DNA of 64,000 bases from Bolinopsis microptera (taxonomy: Eukaryota; Ctenophora; Tentaculata; Lobata; Bolinopsidae). The DNA lies in NCBI RefSeq assembly GCF_026151205.1, contig NC_087074.1:18450712-18514711 (forward strand). The letters are read 5' to 3'. Made by a program: the position numbers and the translations under genes. Below, piece by piece: positions 43,855 to 55,356 of the stretch (positions are counted from its first letter, which is position 1; every line of letters begins with the position of its first letter). The notes under the pieces were generated by a model that ran no database searches, was not told the DNA's origin, and saw only the letters and a list, made by a program, of their open reading frames with translations.

Positions 43855-44249
43855 CAGATATAATATGCTAATGAGAATTATGTAATATTAGAAATAATTA
43901 TATTTAAAATTATACTGCTGGTTTAGGTTCTTTGCGAAATGTTTGTCTAAATCGTACTATACCATTATAGGATTGATAAAGAGTATTACAATTAACAATG
44001 TGCCAGCTTTTATTGTATTAGAGTATTAGGAATCTTATAGAGCAAGTTCTTATATTTACATAATATCTTCCTGTTTGTATCATGGTGTATAACTCTGTTT
44101 TATAGAAGATTAAGATTTTTGTATAATTGTTTTAGTAGCAATACTCAATAATGATGGACGTTTCCATTGTACTGTAAATTCAACTACAAGCAGTTTACAT
44201 TTCTTCAATTGTCCGAGTAACTATATATAAGTATAATATTGTAATGCAA

Positions 44250-44379
44250 ACATTGAAACCTGGTCATATAAAACATTTTATAAAACTAAAATTATGATTG
44301 ATACACGGCCCTCCTGAATTATTACTGATTTCCAGTTCAACCTGAATGTATTTATTAATTAATCCAGAATACTCTTCAG
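44250..44379 (+). promoter_or_regulatory. Conserved 5' flank of zinc-finger copies ending in an acceptor-like CTTCAG|ATG
   Basis: About 130 bp (atataaaacattttataaaa, then gattgatacacggc, cctgaattattactgatttc, then ttaattaatccagaatactc) recur immediately before copies B-H. In every copy the ATG follows CTTCAG directly, as if the coding sequence began exactly at an exon boundary. Copy A has the same CTTCAG but no ATG and is joined to upstream exons. The flank therefore looks like the 3' end of an ancestral intron that now serves as 5' UTR or promoter. TATAAAA is a possible TATA box. Confidence 0.45.
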
Positions 44380-45690
44380 ATGTCATGTTCACACATAAAG
44401 ACCGAAGTGAAGACCGAAGAAGAGGATTTGAGAAGCAAAACTGGCGGTTTTCTGTGTCCAGCATGTGGTGAACAACTATTTTACGAGAAGTATTTCCTTG
44501 AACATATCAGGGAACGTCATTATAAGCCTGACCTACGAGTACAAGATGAGGAGCACAGTTTCTTACATGATTTTGCTGGAGGTTCTGTTCATGAAAATGG
44601 TCATGTTACAGAACAAGATGGTTGTTGTAGTCAAATTAAATGTGGTGTTCTTAAATCAGAAGTAAAAACTGAGCATAGTGAATTCAATGGAGAAGCTGGA
44701 GGCTTTCTCTGCTCAGTTTGTGGGGAAACATTTCTGGAGGAGGACAGTTTTATTAAGCATATAAATGATCACTTTAATAATTCTAGCAAACGAAAAAGGC
44801 CACGATGTGCTGAATTTCAAAATGACAGTGATAATACAGGATCTGGGATCAGTAATAGATCAGACAATTCTACTGTTTCTCAGGAGATTCCCAATTCTCC
44901 TGAAAATATTCGTGCTGGTGAAAAGCAGTTGAAATGTCCTGACTGTTCATATTCAACTACACGAAAAAGAACTCTTCGATATCACTTAATAACTCACTCC
45001 GGAGAGAAACTGTTCAAATGCTCAGATTGTCTTTATGCAACAGCTTATAAATCACGCCTCAAAAATCATATGGTGACTCACTCTGGGGACAAACCATTTA
45101 AATGTTCAGATTGTTCATACGCAACAGCTAAGACATCAGACCTAAAAAGACATATGAGTACTCACTCCGAAGAGAAACCGTTCAAATGCTCAGATTGTTT
45201 CTATACAGCAGCTCAGAAATCCCAACTCAAAGTACATATGATGTCTCACTCCGGAGAGAAACCATTTAAATGTTCAAATTGTTCCTATACAGCAGGTCTG
45301 AAATCAAGCCTCAAAAAACATTTGATGAAACACTCCGGAGAAAAACCATTTAAATGTTCAGATTGTTCGTATGCAACAACTCAGAAATCACACCTCAAAG
45401 TACATCTGATGACTCACTCCGAAGAGAAACCGTTCAAATGCTCAGATTGTTCCTATACAGCAGCTCAGAAATCCCAACTCAAAGTACATATGATGTCTCA
45501 CTCCGGAGAGAAACCATTTAAATGTTCAAATTGTTCCTATACAGCAGGTCTGAAATCAAGCCTCAAAAAACATTTGATGAAACACTCCGGAGAAAAACCA
45601 TTTAAATGTTCAGATTGTTCGCATGCAACAACTCAAAAATCAAATCTACTTAGACACCAGAAAATTCATGATAGAGGAAGATCTCATTAG
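44380..45690 (+). CDS. C2H2 zinc-finger protein, copy C (intact, 436 aa)
   Basis: Two N-terminal C2H2 fingers, a disordered Ser/Asn linker with a KRKRPR nuclear-localisation-type motif, then nine tandem 28-residue fingers joined by [10 protein letters not shown]-type linkers. Each finger has Tyr where most have Phe ([17 protein letters not shown]). The N-terminal module contains HIKTEVKTEEED and LKSEVKTE, four matches to the SUMO consensus (hydrophobic-K-x-E). Array fingers 4-6 and 7-9 are a 252-bp tandem duplication (45199 and 45451). It is likely a sequence-specific nuclear DNA-binding protein; target unknown. Confidence 0.9.
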   Translation: MSCSHIKTEVKTEEEDLRSKTGGFLCPACGEQLFYEKYFLEHIRERHYKPDLRVQDEEHSFLHDFAGGSVHENGHVTEQDGCCSQIKCGVLKSEVKTEHSEFNGEAGGFLCSVCGETFLEEDSFIKHINDHFNNSSKRKRPRCAEFQNDSDNTGSGISNRSDNSTVSQEIPNSPENIRAGEKQLKCPDCSYSTTRKRTLRYHLITHSGEKLFKCSDCLYATAYKSRLKNHMVTHSGDKPFKCSDCSYATAKTSDLKRHMSTHSEEKPFKCSDCFYTAAQKSQLKVHMMSHSGEKPFKCSNCSYTAGLKSSLKKHLMKHSGEKPFKCSDCSYATTQKSHLKVHLMTHSEEKPFKCSDCSYTAAQKSQLKVHMMSHSGEKPFKCSNCSYTAGLKSSLKKHLMKHSGEKPFKCSDCSHATTQKSNLLRHQKIHDRGRSH

Positions 45691-45809
45691 GTCGAAAAAC
45701 TGTAGAAGTTTTTGGAATGATCTTAATATATGCTGGCTCACGATAAGCATATTCCGACAGAAACGCAACCAAGGGTGTTAACAGTTCCAGATTTGGGACT
45801 TTTACGTTT

Positions 45810-46790
45810 GTGTGTAATGTCTGCAAGACACACTCTGAACAGAACTCCGCAGTCAGTGCTGAAAGTAAAGTCGACCTGATTGACAGGCGAGTAGATAATC
45901 TGACCCAATCTATGGAGGACATGAAGGGTTTACTTATGAAAGTTGTGAATATGAAAACATCTCCAGACATAACTGAAATTTCTTCTCCTTCATCTCCAGC
46001 ACCAGTTGCCCCTTCATATCGCTCTGTATTAATCATGTCCAGCAAAACACCAGAAAATCAAGATCAAGATCGCAAAGATGTTGACAAAATCATCAAAGAC
46101 AACGCCATTCATGCTGACAAACGGTATGTCAACAAGAAAGGGGAAATTGTGGTTGTGTGTCCGACAACGGCTGACAGGGAAAATCTTGTCAAGAAAGTAT
46201 CCCAGCAACTTCCAGAAATAAAAACGCACCAGCCACCAGAACGTTTGCCCACAATCTCTGTTGCTAACCTTGCTGATAATTATTCTGAAGAAGATCTAGA
46301 AGACCTGATCCTTCAAGCTCACCCCAACATTAAGGCATTAAAATCCCAGGGTGAAACATTTTCCGTACTAAAAGTTAAACCTCAGATCAAAAACAGCAGC
46401 AAGCATCAAGCTACTATACGAGTTAGTAACAATATCAGGAAAATCATAGAACAACAGGGAGATCGGCTATACATCAGTTCGTTTAGTTGCAAAGTTTATG
46501 ATCAATTTCATGTAAAACGATGCAACAAATGCCAAGGTTTTGGACACTACAGGTCGGAGTGTGAATCAGAAAAAGCTATTTGTGGTTATTGTTCCAAGAA
46601 TCATACGTCAGAAGATTGTCCAGAAAAGAAAACTAATAGTCTTATCCCATGCTGCATTAACTGCTCTAAGGGCAAGTATCGGGATGAAAGTAACACACAC
46701 ACGGCATTTGATAGGACATGTCCAGCTTATGTTGCTGAACAGCAGCATCTCCGCAAAACTATCAATTACTACAGTTCAAAAAACTTGTAA
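45810..46790 (+). CDS. LINE ORF1 protein with zinc knuckles
   Basis: 326 codons. The N-terminus has CNVCKTHSEQNSAVSAESK; then a helical stretch and an RRM-like middle. A C-terminal Cys/His region carries CNKCQGFGHYRSECESEK, CGYCSKNHTSEDC and CCINCSKG. It binds element RNA in known LINEs. Intact here. Confidence 0.85.
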   Translation: MCNVCKTHSEQNSAVSAESKVDLIDRRVDNLTQSMEDMKGLLMKVVNMKTSPDITEISSPSSPAPVAPSYRSVLIMSSKTPENQDQDRKDVDKIIKDNAIHADKRYVNKKGEIVVVCPTTADRENLVKKVSQQLPEIKTHQPPERLPTISVANLADNYSEEDLEDLILQAHPNIKALKSQGETFSVLKVKPQIKNSSKHQATIRVSNNIRKIIEQQGDRLYISSFSCKVYDQFHVKRCNKCQGFGHYRSECESEKAICGYCSKNHTSEDCPEKKTNSLIPCCINCSKGKYRDESNTHTAFDRTCPAYVAEQQHLRKTINYYSSKNL

Positions 46791-46840
46791 GCAGTGGTCT
46801 GAAATCCTCTCCGACAGAGATTCTTGGCTGTTGCTGGAAT

Positions 46841-49710
46841 GTGAGATCTCTCAATAATAAGATTCAACCAATCATGGAATCTATAATCGACCAAAGAATC
46901 TCTGTCCTTTTTGTCACTGAGACTTGGCTCACCAGCATGAAGAATGATGTTACTGCTACCATCAAGTCTTACGGCTATAACTTGATTCACTACATCAGGA
47001 AAGACTCCGTTAAATGCAGAGGCGGAGGAGTTGGAATTATTTACAATTCAAGTGATTTGAACCTTACTCCTGTGTTTGATAAGTGTGGAGATACGTTTGA
47101 AGCAGTTTTAGGCAAATTTCGGGACTCATCGGGTGATACTGTCCTCTGTGCTTGTGTTTACCGACCAGGGTCATTGACTGATGTATTATTTGAAGATTTG
47201 GATGAGTTTATTGGGAACATATTCATGAAATACAAGAAGTTTTTAATCTGTGGTGATCTTAATATTCATTTGGATGAACATAAATCAAGAAACACGGCCA
47301 AACTGACTGAAGTATTGGCCAGCTATGGACTGCATCAATACGTGAGAGATCCAACTCACAACAAAGGACATATTCTGGATGTTGTAATCTCCTCCCATCA
47401 GATAGTCAATCCAAAGAGTGTCACAGTAAACTCGCACACCTCGGAAATGTTCCCAAACTGTGACCATTTCCCGGTTACTTTTAGCCTCACAAAAACAGTT
47501 GCAAGCAATCTCAACAAGAAAAAAGTTATCACATTCAGAAATGTCAAAGAAATTGACAAAAATTGTTTTGCGGATAATCTTGCTGAGGAATTGGTTACTG
47601 TAATGGATCCTGAGGGTCTATCACAAGCTGAAATGCCGTCATTTGAAAGCCGCATCAGCCTATACAACTCTAAGTGCCTAACTGTGCTGAATAACCATGC
47701 TCCTCTCCTCACAAAGGAAATCAAAGAACGTAAGTATGCCCCTTGGTTCGATGGTGAATATAAAGCACTTAGAAGCCAAAGAAGAAAAGCCGAGACAAAG
47801 TGGAAAATCTCCGGATCTTTAACTGACAAGAAACACTATGAATCAATCAGAGAGCAGTGCACAGAACTCTCAGACAGGAAGAAACATGAGTTTTTCAAAG
47901 TCGAATTCATAAAGCATTCCTATTCTTCTAAGAGTCTTTTTAGATTTGTGGACACCTTTCTTGATCGGGATAAAAGCATTGTGTTGCCTTCGTCGGAGTC
48001 TCTCAAGGACACAGTCGAAAACTTTAACGTATATTTTCAGGAGAAAATAAAGGCAATACGTAATAACTTTGATCATGTGGAGTCTGACGATCAAACGCCC
48101 TCTTACTGCGGAGAAAAACTAGCTGAGTTCTCTCCAACTACTCTAGAAGAACTAGAGGAGATAATCAAGGCATCTGAGATCAAGTCTTCTTCAATTGACC
48201 CTCTACCTGCAAACATCTTTAAAGAAAACCTTGAGGTTCTACTACCCGTCTTAGTTGACATAGTAAATGCTTCATTATCTTCTGGCAGTATTGATGGCGC
48301 TAAACTAGCTCATATCACACCCCTGATCAAGGGCCAGGGATTAGATAGTGATAATCTCAAGAATTACAGACCAATATCTAACCTCAGTTTTGTGGGCAAG
48401 TTGATAGAAAGAGTAGTGCTCAGGCGTCTAAATGAACATCTAGAAAACAACAACCTGAACATCCCACAGCAGTCTGGATACAAATCAAAACACAGCACCG
48501 AGACTCTGCTTGTGAGAGTTGTTAACGATCTGCTCATTGCATCTACAGAAAGCAAGGCAACTGTTGTTCTTCTCCTAGATCTCAGTGCCGCTTTTGATAC
48601 AGTTGACCACTGCAATTTTAACACACATGGAAACTACTGAACATCCTCAGAAATGAGTTGGGAATAACAGGGACAGCTTGGAAATGGTTCAGCAGCTTCC
48701 TCACAGGTAGATGTCAAACGATTAAAGTTGGAAATGAGGAATCTTATGAGATAGTGATTAAGTTTGGAGTCCCACAGGGCTCTGTGCTGGGTCCGGTCCT
48801 GTTCAACATCTACATTCGCTCTTTGTACTCAGCAGCACATGATTTGAACTTCTCCATCCAGGGTTACGCCGACGATCATCAGCTGTATAAAAGTTTCAAG
48901 CCAAACGAGGAGCCCACCGTCCTTATCAACGATGTTCCCAAATGTTTCCAAGAAATTAATGACTGGATGAAAAAACATTATCTACAGCTCAATGCAGGAA
49001 AAACTGAGATTCTTGTTTTTGGGACACCGTTTGTTCTCCAGCAGCTGTCTATAGGGGGCGTGTTTGTTAACTCTGAGACGTGTGTCAGGCTGTCACCTGT
49101 TGCAAAGAACCTCGGATTTCGTCTCGACTCTCAACTAAACTTTGGTGAGCAAATCAAGCAACTTAAAACATCGTGCTTTCTGAAACTAAGAGACCTTGCT
49201 AAGATGAAAACATTTCTCACAACCAAACAGATGGGGACACTGACTCAAGCAATTGTAATCTCATCGCTTGACTACTGCAATGCGCTTTACTATGGTTGTA
49301 GTCAAGCCTCAATTACGCAGCTGCAGAACATTCAAAACCGAGCATGCCGTCTGGTTTTTGGATTAAAGAAGAGAGACTCAGTCGAGGAGAAGCTTAAATC
49401 CCTTCATTGGCTCAAGGTGAAGGAGAGGATTGAGTTTAAGTTATGTCTACTGATTTTCAAAGCAGTCAATGGTGTTGCTCCTGCATATCTGTGTGATCTA
49501 GTAACATTTGTTAGTTCGAGTAGCAGAAGAACTTCCTCCTTACACCTACCTGTTGGATCTACAAGATCGCACCCAAGAGCGTTTCAGACTGTTGCTCCGA
49601 AAATCTGGAACCAACTACCAATTAATATTAAGACTTGTTCTGATGTTGATCTGTTCAAAACATTATTAAAAACTCACCTGTTTAAGAAAAGTTATGGCAT
49701 GAGCGATTAA
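46841..49710 (+). pseudogene. LINE ORF2 (endonuclease and reverse transcriptase), one frameshift
   Basis: Frame 1 (46841-48640) has the endonuclease (TETWLTSMK, GGGVGIIYN, GDLNIHLDE, ILDVVISSH, CDHFPVTF) and the start of the polymerase (NYRPISNLSFVGKLIERVV, LLLDLSAAFDTVDH). It ends just after AFDTVDH. Frame 2 (48658-49710) continues with LGITGTAWKWFSSFLTG, GVPQGSVLGPVLFNIYI and GYADDHQLY (YADD active site) to a complete C-terminus. A small indel near 48615-48640 separates them. Confidence 0.9.
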
Positions 49711-49982
49711 TTGACAATATAATTTTATGTTATTTGCTTAAACTGTTTAGGATGCAACCTAATGTCATGATCTTTTTGAACTTATTAGCAATTAGACTGT
49801 TAGCTCGCTTCATAAGCATGTCATCTTCGTTCCAAAACTTTTTATGTCCTATGCATACACTCCTTGATAGTTATCTTGATCTAGTATCTTTGTTTCACAC
49901 AATAGAGCATAAGTTTTGTGGTTTATCCACTGGGCTTAGAGTTTGTGTATAAGCTACCAAATTTTATTATTATTATTTATAA

Positions 49983-50611
49983 TCGCGTCTTTTTGAACAT
50001 AAAAATAATCGTACTGGCGAATGTTTATTCAAAACACCATATTCTGGTGTAAAATACATTTAAATGTTCACTCTGTTCTTATGCTGTAACAACAAATTCC
50101 TAATTACCAGACATAATATGCTAATGAGAATTATGTAATATTAGAAATAATTGTATTTAAAATTATACTGCTGGTTTAGGTTCTTTGCGATATGTTTGTC
50201 TAAATCGTACTATACCATTATATGATTTATAATGAGTATTACAATGAACAATCTGCCAGCTTTTATTGTATTAGGTATCTTATAGAGCAACTTATAATTA
50301 CATAATATTGTCCTGTTTGTATCATGGTGTATAATTCTGTTTTATTGAAGATTAAGATATTTGTATAATTTGTTTAGTAGCAATACTCAATGATTATTGA
50401 CGTTTCCATTGTACTGTAAATTCAATTACAAGTAGTTTCCATTTCTACGATTGTCTGAGTAACTATTATATTATAATGCGACCATTGAAACCTGGTCATA
50501 TAAAACATTGTATAATACTAAAATTATGATTGATACACCGCACTCCTGAATTATTACTGATTTCCAGTTCAACCTGAATGTATGTATTAATTAATCCAGA
50601 ATAATCTTCAG
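49983..50611. other. 3' flank of copy C and 5' flank of copy D
   Basis: Continues the copy-C flank interrupted by the LINE (aatcgcgtctttttgaacat, matching 43506 onward). It then passes into the conserved 5' flank before the copy-D ATG. No separate gene seen. Confidence 0.7.
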
Positions 50612-51940
50612 ATGTCATGTTCTCACATAAAGACCGAAGTGAAGACCGAAGAAGAGGATTTGAGAAGCAGAACTGGAGGTTTTCTGTGTCCAGCATGTGG
50701 TGAACAACTTTTATACGAGAAGTATTTCCTTGAACATATCAGGGAACGTCATTATAAGCCTGACCTGCAAGTACAAGATGAGGAGCACAGTTGGTTACAT
50801 GAGTTTGCTGGAGGTTCTGTTCTTGAAAATGGTCATGTTACAGAACAAGATGGTTGTTGTGTTCAAAATAAATGTGATGTTCTTAAATCAGAAGTAAAAA
50901 CTGAGCAGAGTGAATTCAATGGAGAGGTTGGAGGTTTTCTCTGCTCAGTTTGTGGGGGAAAATTTCTGGAGGAGGACAGTTTTATTAAGCATATCAATGA
51001 TCACGTTAATAATTCTAGCAAACGAAAAAGACCACTATGTACTGAAGTACAAAATGACAGTGATAATACAGGATCTGGGATGAGTAATAAATCAGACAAT
51101 TCTACCGTTTCTCAGGAGATTCCCAATTCTCTTGAAGATAGTCTTGCTAGTGAAAAGCAGTTAAAATGTCCTGATTGTTCATATTCAACTACACGAGAAA
51201 GAACTCTTCAATATCACTTAACAACTCACTCCGGAGAGAAATCATTCAAATATTCAGATTGTTCGTCTGCAGCAGGTCTGAAATCACACCTCAAAAAACA
51301 TGTGAAGACTTTCTCCGGAGAGAAAACATTTAAATGTCCAGATTGTTCGTTTGCAGCATGTCTGAAATCAAACCTTAACAGACATATTATGAGTACTCAC
51401 TCCGGAGAAAAATCATTCCAATGTTCAGATTGTCCGTATGCAGCAGATTTGAAAGCAAACCTCAATGAACATCTGAAGACTCACTCCGGAGATAAATCAT
51501 TCAAATGTTCAGATTGTTCGTATGCAGCAGATTTGAAATCAAACCTCAATGAACATCTGAAGACTCACTCCAGAGCTAGAGATAAATTATTCAAATGTTC
51601 AGATTGTTCGTATACAGCAGTTCTAAAATCAGACATTAAAAGACATTATATGAATACTCACTCCGGAGTGAAAACATTTAAATGTCCAGATTGTCAGTAT
51701 GCAGCAGCTTTTATATCACACCTCAAAAAACATCTGATGACTCACTCTGGAGAAAAACCATTTAAATGTTAAGATTGTTCGTATGCAACAGGTCTGAAAT
51801 CAAACCTCAAAGAACATCTGAAGACTCACTCCGGAGAGAAACCATTTCAATGTTCAAAATGTTCGTATGCAACAGCTTTTAAATCAACAGCTTTTAAATC
51901 AGGCCTCAAAAGACATATGAATATTCACTCAAGAAACTAG
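50612..51940 (+). pseudogene. Zinc-finger copy D, one nonsense codon
   Basis: Same N-terminal module as copy C, then nine array fingers. A TCA-to-TAA change at 51770-51772 ends the protein at 386 residues inside finger 8; the frame is then open to TAG at 51938-51940. Finger 2 is also damaged (first Cys to Tyr in FKYSDC, last His to Phe). Fingers 4 and 5 are nearly identical (CSDCxYAADLKxNLNEHLKT). A 15-bp duplication gives AFKSTAFKS in the last finger. A truncated but functional product is possible. Confidence 0.8.
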
Positions 51941-53346
51941 AAATAACTCATTTCGGCCAAAAAGCTGTACATGTTTTCGGAATGATCGTAATCGTATCTT
52001 TTTGAACACCACCTAAGTACGTTCTGCACACTTCATCGAAGTAGTCTTGTCAAACATCAAAGAACACATATTTCGGCGAAAAACTATTTGAATGTTAAAT
52101 CAGTTCTTTAGTTGAACTTCAGTTTTGAAGGTTCTTTGCGATATCTTTGTTTAATCTATAATTATACCATAATATGATTAATAATTAGTATGAAATATCG
52201 GGTGGTTTCCAATGTTGAAAAATGGTGAAACATGGTGTAATTTTATGATTTGAAAACTCGATTCACCATAAAAATCATTCACCATTTTGCACCATTTTTC
52301 ACCATTTGAATGTTTTGCTTTCGAAATATCAAATTGAAATATTAAATGCGTATTCTGATACTATATGACGATACCGAGCGCTTAGTTTCGATGTACCTTA
52401 CTCGCCATGATCACCAAAAGCTACCACTTTTGATGTAATTTGCTCTCCATAATCACCAAAAGTTACCATTTTCAAAGTTCATAATCGCCATGTCTACCAT
52501 TTAAGTTACTAGTGGCGATATTTCAAAACCCTTTTTTTGTCACAGAGCATCTTTGATGGCTTTGAGAGCCTACCAAGGTTTTTTATTTTATTCACCATAA
52601 ATACTTTTGATCCCAGAATGTTGCCTATGACACGAACTAACTTCAGTGAAAAAATTATGTGGCCAGGTCATTCTTTGTAGGAGATATAATACAGGATTGA
52701 AGTTTTCGTCACAGAGCATCGGATAGAATTTTGCACTTTTGTATTTCTGTGCTCATCGCAAAATTCCATCCCAGCAACTTCAGACACGCCCATAAAAATT
52801 ATTGATTCGTAAATTTTGGACCTTTTCCTAAATTTGAGTACCAAATTTAAGCTTCTGTCTCAAACTGTTAAAGGTTTACAGCCTTTAAAAAATTTCCGTA
52901 TTTTGTCACAGAGCATCAGTGTCATTTTGTCACAGAGCATCGTATCAAATTTTGACAGATAATGACGACCTAACCAAGAAATTACCCATAGTATTGTTAA
53001 AGGGTATTAATGGATGTGCCTACATGCCAAATTTGGTCCTCTATCATAATAGAATCCTGAGTTATTGACTGAAAACGCTTAATTTTGACCAATTTCAGAG
53101 AAATTCTGAAAAAAGATCTTTATAGACTTATCTTCTATTGAAATTTTACCCAATCAGGTTCTTCTTAGAAGCAAACATGATTAAAAGACAAAAAGGGGCA
53201 ATTGAATGAACACAATGCTCAATATTGATAAAAGATTTTCGTCACAGAGCATCAATTTTAAAATTTTAAGCCAAACATTTGCCATAGAAGCAGTTAATGT
53301 TATTTTAGGGATGTGATGACTTGAAAATCATAGAATATTACGATCA
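51941..53346. other. 3' flank of copy D and region with a dispersed GTCACAGAGC motif
   Basis: 51941-52538 matches the flank after copy G (62795 onward). From 52539 a different, non-coding sequence begins in which GTCACAGAGCATC recurs at 52539, 52708, 52905, 52929 and 53241. No gene was seen. Confidence 0.6.
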
Positions 53347-54689
53347 GGGTGTCTTCCACGAACAGTTTATGGTGTACTTAAGCATGACTTAAGTACAAAT
53401 TTAAGTACAACCCTTCGTTTGTCGTCCACGAACTGAGTCTTAAGTACAAATTTTTGCTTAAGTCGCATGATTTAAGTTCCTACTTAAATATTTAAGTACG
53501 ACTTTGGGAGTTAAACTTAGCGTGCACTTAAAGTTGCGTTAGCCTCCATATATGGTGCGTGTTGGAAGCGTAATTGTAATCGATACTTACTTAAGCCCCA
53601 AATTTACTTAAGAGTGGACTTAAATCAGGCAGATTTAAGTAAAAAGTTAAGACCAGTCCAAACCGCACTTAAGCTGTACTTAAGTCGAACTTAAATGTAA
53701 AATCGGATTTTGTGATCACTAAAATAGTGATTGAGGAACAGCAAACAGTTTCGAGGGTTTTAAAAACATATAAACCGTAAATTTTGAGTGTTTTTCAATA
53801 AGCTGAAGGGCTTAGTAACAGTTATCTTCAGTCATTATTTAGATGAACGAATCAATGACACATGTTCTAGCTTCCTGTCCCAATTTCAGAGCCTCAATTT
53901 TCACTGATGTCCTCGCAATGTCTGTATCTACTATCTACAGGGTAGTCCATATTCCTAGATCTGCAGTAATTATGCAGGAGTAGGACCATACAACTAAATA
54001 TGATATTACATGCGGTACAATATTGCACCACCTGTCTTCTTGCAGAGACACCTAAACCTCGATTTCAGGACACCAATGGCTCTTTCTACAGTACATCTGC
54101 ACTTTTTGTGTGCAACATTGTACCGTTTCTCTTTCGGAGTGAGATTTTCTTCAAGCAGTGGAACCATCATGATTTCTCGCTGGCCGTACCCCGAATCACC
54201 AAGAAGCTAACCCTTATTATAGTTTGGCCCTTGGCCCTTGGCTCTTGACAAAATCTTCGATCAAGGTCTTAACCCCACTTAAGTTCCAAATGGCTGAATC
54301 ATGGATACTACCGGGCCAACGCACAACAGCGTCAGAAATTGCTCATTGATGTCACATATAACATGACAGTTGATAGCATGTCCCTCTTCCAAATAACTGG
54401 AAATGACATAATCAATAATACTAATAGAACCTGCCTGCCGCCTGGGTGTGCTCAATTTGGTTCCTACTTGCTATCACACCATTGGTTAGTGTGACCTGCG
54501 TTACCTCAGTCACGTGACAGTTAAGTATAACTCTGCATGATACCCGTTCGTGGACGACAGGTTTGTCCTAAATTTGTGTTTGCTTAAGTGTCTCTAGTTT
54601 CGTGGACAGCAGAAATTGTCGTACTTAAGCTAAGTGCGAACTTAGCTTAAGTTCAAAAGAGTTAAGTACAAGTTTCGTGGAGGAGGCCC
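53347..54689 (-). mobile_element. Degenerate PIF/Harbinger DNA transposon
   Basis: Imperfect terminal inverted repeats: left GGGTGTCTTCCACGAAC, right (reversed) GGGCCTCCTCCACGAAA. A minus-strand transposase remnant lies between them. Both subterminal zones are dense in CTTAAG (at least eight on the left side, four towards the right). The target duplication could not be fixed. Confidence 0.7.
53990..54440 (-). pseudogene. Harbinger-type transposase remnant (DDE_Tnp_4-like)
   Basis: Minus-strand frames give CDINEQFLT, then RWPGSIHDSAIW, then LGDSGYGQREIMMVPL and, further on, AHKKCRCTVERAIGVLKSRF. These match the RWPGS.HD, LGDSGY and VERA.G.LK..F signatures of Harbinger transposases. Several frameshifts and stops are present, so it is inactive. 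Confidence 0.8.
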
Positions 54690-55356
54690 AGGTACACATT
54701 TAAATCAAAATGAAGGATGCCATTGTTGAGAATTTGAGGAAACGACCTTAAAAATCTGATAACCGCAAATTCAAAATTTCAAATTCTAATTTTTTGGGGA
54801 AAAAGGGGGTTTTATGTTTGGTATGACTCAATTATGTTCTTCTGAGTTGTAAACAAATATTTTGGCACGAAATGAAGGCTGTGTGACGATTTTGTGTGAT
54901 TTTTGGAATTTTTCGTCACAGAGCTTCATGACGTTGAAAGCCTATATATCTTTGGCTAGGTGCATAAGATAAATCCAAACTGTTGGTTACTCACTATTTG
55001 CACTCTACTGAGATAGGTTTTATGCATTTTAAAGGTTTAAAGTGATTCAGGTCACTCTGAGAAAACTTTTCTCGCCTTTTTTCGTCACAGAGCTTCATCA
55101 GCTTCTTTGAGGAGTCGCCTAGAAAAACCCATACACGGTGGACAAAATTTGAGATTTGCACAATCATCTGTAACATCTGAATATCCTATGACCAAAAAAT
55201 TGGAGCTAGAAATCATTTTCACATCTCCTGGCATTCAATCAAACGAAATTTGAATTTTTCAGAAAAATTTCAGATTTTTGACTTCAATAAGCTACTAAAA
55301 TTTTTCTGTTCCATATTTTTGCATAAAATTTGTTGATCCTGACCCTCAAAACATTT
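54690..55356. other. Spacer with two more GTCACAGAGC motifs
   Basis: Non-coding AT-rich DNA resembling 52539-53346, with GTCACAGAGCTTC at 54915 and 55084. It suggests that the Harbinger element inserted into a larger region carrying this motif. Confidence 0.5.

Larger units (their letters stand above)
45747..49978 (+). mobile_element. Nearly complete CR1/L2-like LINE inserted downstream of copy C
   Basis: ORF1 (45810-46790) and ORF2 (46841-49710, one frameshift) are followed by a short (att)n tail. The insertion point is exact because copy B keeps the empty site (cacgataatcgcg). Here cacgataa ends at 45746 and ataatcgcg resumes at 49979, giving a 4-bp ATAA target duplication. Confidence 0.9.
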
